Assembly (NCBI RefSeq): GCF_033898525.1
Contig: NZ_JAXAFJ010000001.1
Coordinates: 62,001-126,000 of the forward strand
Direction of reading: 5' to 3'
Length of the DNA: 64,000 nt
Source: Flaviflagellibacter rhizophilus
GTDB lineage: Bacteria > Pseudomonadota > Alphaproteobacteria > Rhizobiales > Methylopilaceae
Position numbers and translations under genes: made by a program. The first letter of the stretch is position 1. Each line of letters starts with the position of its first letter. The notes beneath the pieces are model-generated. The model was not told the DNA's origin, ran no database searches, and was given only the letters and a program-made list of their open reading frames with translations. Of this stretch, positions 61,478 through 64,000 are shown piece after piece.

Positions 61478-63581
61478 CGCCGTTCCTCCGGGCTGCGTGC
61501 TGGAACAGCATCAAGCTTCGGCTGCTCATGGGAACAGCGCCGCCGGCTTCCAGGATCTTAGGCTCACCACGTACGAGCCCGTCGGGCAGGTTGGTGTCGA
61601 GCACGGCGACCCAGGTCTCGCCCGGGAAGCCTTCCGGCAGGCGGAACTCGACATCCTCATGGAACGCGTTCATCAGCAGCAGGAAGCGCTGGCCATCCTG
61701 CGCGTCGTTGCCGAACTGCACGCCGATGGTCTTGCGCCCGCCATCGCCCCAATCCTCCGGCGAGGCTTCCCGTCCGTCCGGCACCAGCCAGTAGCTGTCC
61801 TTCAGATCCTTGCCCGGCACATTTCGGCCAGTGAAGAACGTGTTGCGGCGGAACGCGTCATAACGCTTGCGCAGCCCAACGAGAGCCTGCGTGAATCCCG
61901 GCAAGTCGGGATCCGCCTCGCGCGAGGTCTCCCAGTTGAACCAGTTCGTCTCGTTGTCCTGCGCATAGGCGTTGTTGTTGCCGTCCTGCGTGCGCGACAT
62001 CTCATCGCCCATCAGAAGCATGGGAATGCCCTGCGACAGCATCAACGTTGCGATGAAGTTACGCTTCTGGCGAGCACGGAGATCGTTGATCGCCTGATCG
62101 TCCGTGGGGCCTTCGGCTCCGCAGTTCCAGGACAGATTGTGCGAGTGGCCGTCGCGGTTGTCCTCGCCGTTCGCCTCGTTGTGGCGCTCGTTGTAGCTGA
62201 CCACGTCGTGCAGCGTGTAGCCGTCATGCGAGGCGATGAAGTTGACGCTGGCCCATGGCTGGCGGCCGGCATGCGAATAGATCTCGCCGGAACCGGCGAT
62301 GACCCGCGCAACCGCCGGCAGCTGGCCCTCGTCACCGCGCCAGAATGCGCGGACGGTGTCGCGGTACTGGTCGTTCCACTCGCTCCAGCCGGCCGGGAAA
62401 CCGCCGACCTGATAGCCGCCACCGCCGACGTCCCAAGGCTCGGCGATCAGCTTGACCTTGGACAGGACGGGGTCCTGACCGCAGGCTTGAAGGAAACCGG
62501 AGCGCTGGTTGTAGTCGAAGGGGTCTCTCGCGAGGGTCGGGGCCAGATCGAAGCGGAAACCGTCGATGTGGTAGGCCTCCACCCAGTGGCGCAGGGAGTC
62601 CATGACCATCTGCAGCACCCGCGGATGGGAGACATCGAGCGTGTTGCCGGTGCCGGTCGAATCCCAGGAATGGCGGGGACTTTCCGGCGGCAGCTTGTAG
62701 TAGGAGCGGTTGTCGATGCCGCGGAACGACAGGGTGGGGCCGAGATGGCTTCCCTCGCAAGTGTGGTTGTAGACCACGTCGAGGATGACCTCGATGCCTG
62801 CATCGTGCAGCGAGCGGATCGCGGAGCGGAAGCCGGCAATGCCCGCCTCGCCGAGATAGCGCGGCTCCGGCGCGAAATAGGCCAAAGTCGAGTAGCCCCA
62901 ATAGTTCTTGAGGCCCTTCTCCACCAGGAACCGGTCATCGACGAAGGCGTGGATCGGCATCAGCTCGACGGCGGTGATGCCCATCTTCACGAGATGCTCG
63001 ATGACGGCGGGATGGCCGAGCGCCGCATAGGTGCCGCGCATCATCGGCGGCACGTCGGGGTGAAGCTGCGTCAGCCCCTTCACATGCGCCTCGTAGAAGA
63101 CGGTGTCCTTCCACGGCGTGCGCGGCGCGCGGTCGTCGCCCCAATCGTGCAGCGGGCTTTCGACGACGCATTTGGGCATCATGCGCGCACTGTCTCGACG
63201 GTCGAGCGTCAGGTCGCCTCGCTGTGAACCCAAACGGTAGCCGAACATCGCGTCATGCCAGCGCAGCTTGCCCGAAAGTTGGCGGGCATAGGGATCGAGC
63301 AGCAGCTTGTGCGGGTTGAAGCGATGCCCATGCAGCGGCTCGTAGGGTCCATGCACCCGGTAGCCGTAGAGCTGCCCCAGCTGCATGCCTTCGATGTAGA
63401 CGTGCCAGACATTATCGGTGCGACGCGGCAGGCGGATGCGCTGGATCTCGCGCACGCCGGTCTTCTCGAAGAGGCAGAGTTCAACGCCGGTCGCATGCTG
63501 GGAAAACAGCGCAAAATTGACGCCCTTGCCGTCCCATGTCGCGCCCAAGGGATATGGCGAGCCGTCGTCGATGCGAAACAT
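61461..63581 (-). CDS. glgX: Glycogen debranching enzyme GlgX
   Basis: Hydrolyses alpha-1,6 branches of limit dextrins; GH13_11. The 706 residues show CBM48 (about 10-100), then the barrel with VILDVVYNHTCEGSHLGPTL (265-284), nucleophile D345 in GFRFDLAPTLARD, acid E381 in LIAEPWDVGGGGYQVG and D453 in FIASHDGYTL, and the family block HNLSWNCGAEGPTDD. First gene of the trehalose/glucan operon; the leader has GGAAAG before ATG 63581 and a near-consensus EcfG promoter. It lies 111 bases downstream of ligD on the same strand. Confidence 0.96.
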   Translation of the reverse strand: MFRIDDGSPYPLGATWDGKGVNFALFSQHATGVELCLFEKTGVREIQRIRLPRRTDNVWHVYIEGMQLGQLYGYRVHGPYEPLHGHRFNPHKLLLDPYARQLSGKLRWHDAMFGYRLGSQRGDLTLDRRDSARMMPKCVVESPLHDWGDDRAPRTPWKDTVFYEAHVKGLTQLHPDVPPMMRGTYAALGHPAVIEHLVKMGITAVELMPIHAFVDDRFLVEKGLKNYWGYSTLAYFAPEPRYLGEAGIAGFRSAIRSLHDAGIEVILDVVYNHTCEGSHLGPTLSFRGIDNRSYYKLPPESPRHSWDSTGTGNTLDVSHPRVLQMVMDSLRHWVEAYHIDGFRFDLAPTLARDPFDYNQRSGFLQACGQDPVLSKVKLIAEPWDVGGGGYQVGGFPAGWSEWNDQYRDTVRAFWRGDEGQLPAVARVIAGSGEIYSHAGRQPWASVNFIASHDGYTLHDVVSYNERHNEANGEDNRDGHSHNLSWNCGAEGPTDDQAINDLRARQKRNFIATLMLSQGIPMLLMGDEMSRTQDGNNNAYAQDNETNWFNWETSREADPDLPGFTQALVGLRKRYDAFRRNTFFTGRNVPGKDLKDSYWLVPDGREASPEDWGDGGRKTIGVQFGNDAQDGQRFLLLMNAFHEDVEFRLPEGFPGETWVAVLDTNLPDGLVRGEPKILEAGGAVPMSSRSLMLFQHAARRNGDAAQA

Positions 63582-63625
63582 TAAGAGCGTCTTTCCGGGG
63601 AGGGCAGGTCTAACTTACGCGGCTC

Positions 63626-63651
63626 AACGCACGAACGCTGCGCGAAGGTCC
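63626..63651 (-). promoter_or_regulatory. Near-consensus EcfG promoter of the trehalose/glucan operon
   Basis: Minus-strand GGACC (complement of 63647-63651), 17 bases, then CGTT (complement of 63626-63629): eight of nine positions match GGAAC-N17-CGTT. Transcription would start about 37 bases before glgX. Confidence 0.4.
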
Positions 63652-63692
63652 GTCACAGTTATGCCAAATTTTTTGTCTGTCCGCTTACGCGC

Positions 63693-64000
63693 TTAGCGAC
63701 GTTTCCTCGTCTTTTCCGGCTTCTCGGACCGCAGCGACTGGCGCACTTCGAAGAAGCCTGCCCAGGGATCTCCCGAGAGGTTTTGCAGCCGCCTGTCGAG
63801 GTTCTCCACGTTGAAGTGGTTGCCCCGGACCTCCGGTCCGAGTTCATCCCAGGACAGCGGCGTCGCCACCGGGGCGCCGGGCCGCGAGCGGGTGGAATAG
63901 GCCGCGACGGCCGTGGCCCCCTGCCCGTTCCGAAGATAGTCCACGAAGACGCGCCCGGTGCGGATCTTCTTCGCCATGGTGGAGACATAGCGATCGGGGC
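63693..64000 (-). CDS. ligD: DNA ligase D, C-terminal end of the polymerase domain (partial)
   Basis: Repair ligase/polymerase of bacterial non-homologous end joining with Ku. Only the last 102 codons are in the window; the frame stays open to base 64000. The residues DRYVSTMAKKIRTGRVFVDY, LRNGQGATAVAAYSTRSRPG and APVATPLSWDEL are diagnostic of the archaeo-eukaryotic primase-like polymerase domain end of LigD. The C-terminus is Arg/Lys-rich (SEKPEKTRKRR). No terminator is visible between it and glgX. Confidence 0.9.
   Translation of the reverse strand, partial: PDRYVSTMAKKIRTGRVFVDYLRNGQGATAVAAYSTRSRPGAPVATPLSWDELGPEVRGNHFNVENLDRRLQNLSGDPWAGFFEVRQSLRSEKPEKTRKRR

Noticed and set aside
1..64000. 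tRNA genes, CRISPR arrays, insertion sequences, integrases or prophage genes
   Set aside because: No cloverleaf with a TTCGAATC-type arm, no regularly spaced repeats, and no transposase or integrase motifs were seen in either strand; GC-rich codon use is even throughout.

Overview
The window looks like a chromosomal segment of a GC-rich alphaproteobacterium, most likely of the order Hyphomicrobiales (Rhizobiales). Support comes from the SRP RNA-dnaX pair with a DnaX whose zinc cysteines are mostly lost, a complete Tad/Cpa pilus locus, a Yej-type peptide importer, a membrane-anchored CycM-like cytochrome c, a fused CysN/APS kinase, and GGAAC-N16/17-(C/G)GTT promoters of the EcfG general-stress type. 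Genus cannot be fixed from the sequence alone. No insertion sequences, prophage genes, CRISPR arrays or tRNA genes were seen.

Layout. 1-2.2 kb: dnaX (runs off the left edge), SRP RNA, a small exported protein. 2.3-5.3 kb: HIT protein, pheA, kdsB, cytochrome c. 5.5-14.2 kb: a yejAABEF peptide ABC-transporter operon with a zinc-type CDF efflux gene inserted before the ATPase gene. 14.2-16.4 kb: NlpC/P60 peptidase and M17 aminopeptidase. 16.6-27.7 kb: Tad pilus genes in three transcription units (tadD; flp/cpaA-F/tadB/tadC; a pilin-secretion helper with tadE and tadF), followed by a GGDEF/EAL protein. 30-36 kb: a DUF1194 protein, HrpB helicase, a small stress-type membrane protein, a two-domain cold-shock protein, ArfB and a DUF72 protein. 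A strong candidate trans-acting small RNA sits at about 36157-36245. 36.3-45.9 kb: secreted GH3 beta-glucosidase, BON-domain protein, sulfate activation (cysD, cysNC), a PQQ-type dehydrogenase fused to a PEBP domain, and the UV endonuclease uvsE.

45.9-63.6 kb is the most remarkable part: one minus-strand operon, glgX-treZ-malQ::treY-GH13::glgE-treS::mak-glgB, whose genes overlap or lie 11 bases apart. It encodes in six polypeptides, three of them fusions, the GlgE route from trehalose to alpha-glucan (TreS, maltokinase, GlgE, GlgB) and the TreYZ route from alpha-glucan back to trehalose, with debranching (GlgX) and disproportionation (MalQ). No glgC or glgA is present in the window. The 3' end of ligD (NHEJ ligase) lies just upstream, and a near-match EcfG promoter precedes glgX.

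Taken together, the right half has a stress or desiccation flavour: trehalose/glycogen cycling, two DNA repair genes (uvsE, ligD), a BON protein and several EcfG-like promoters. The left half holds housekeeping, peptide import and surface-attachment functions.
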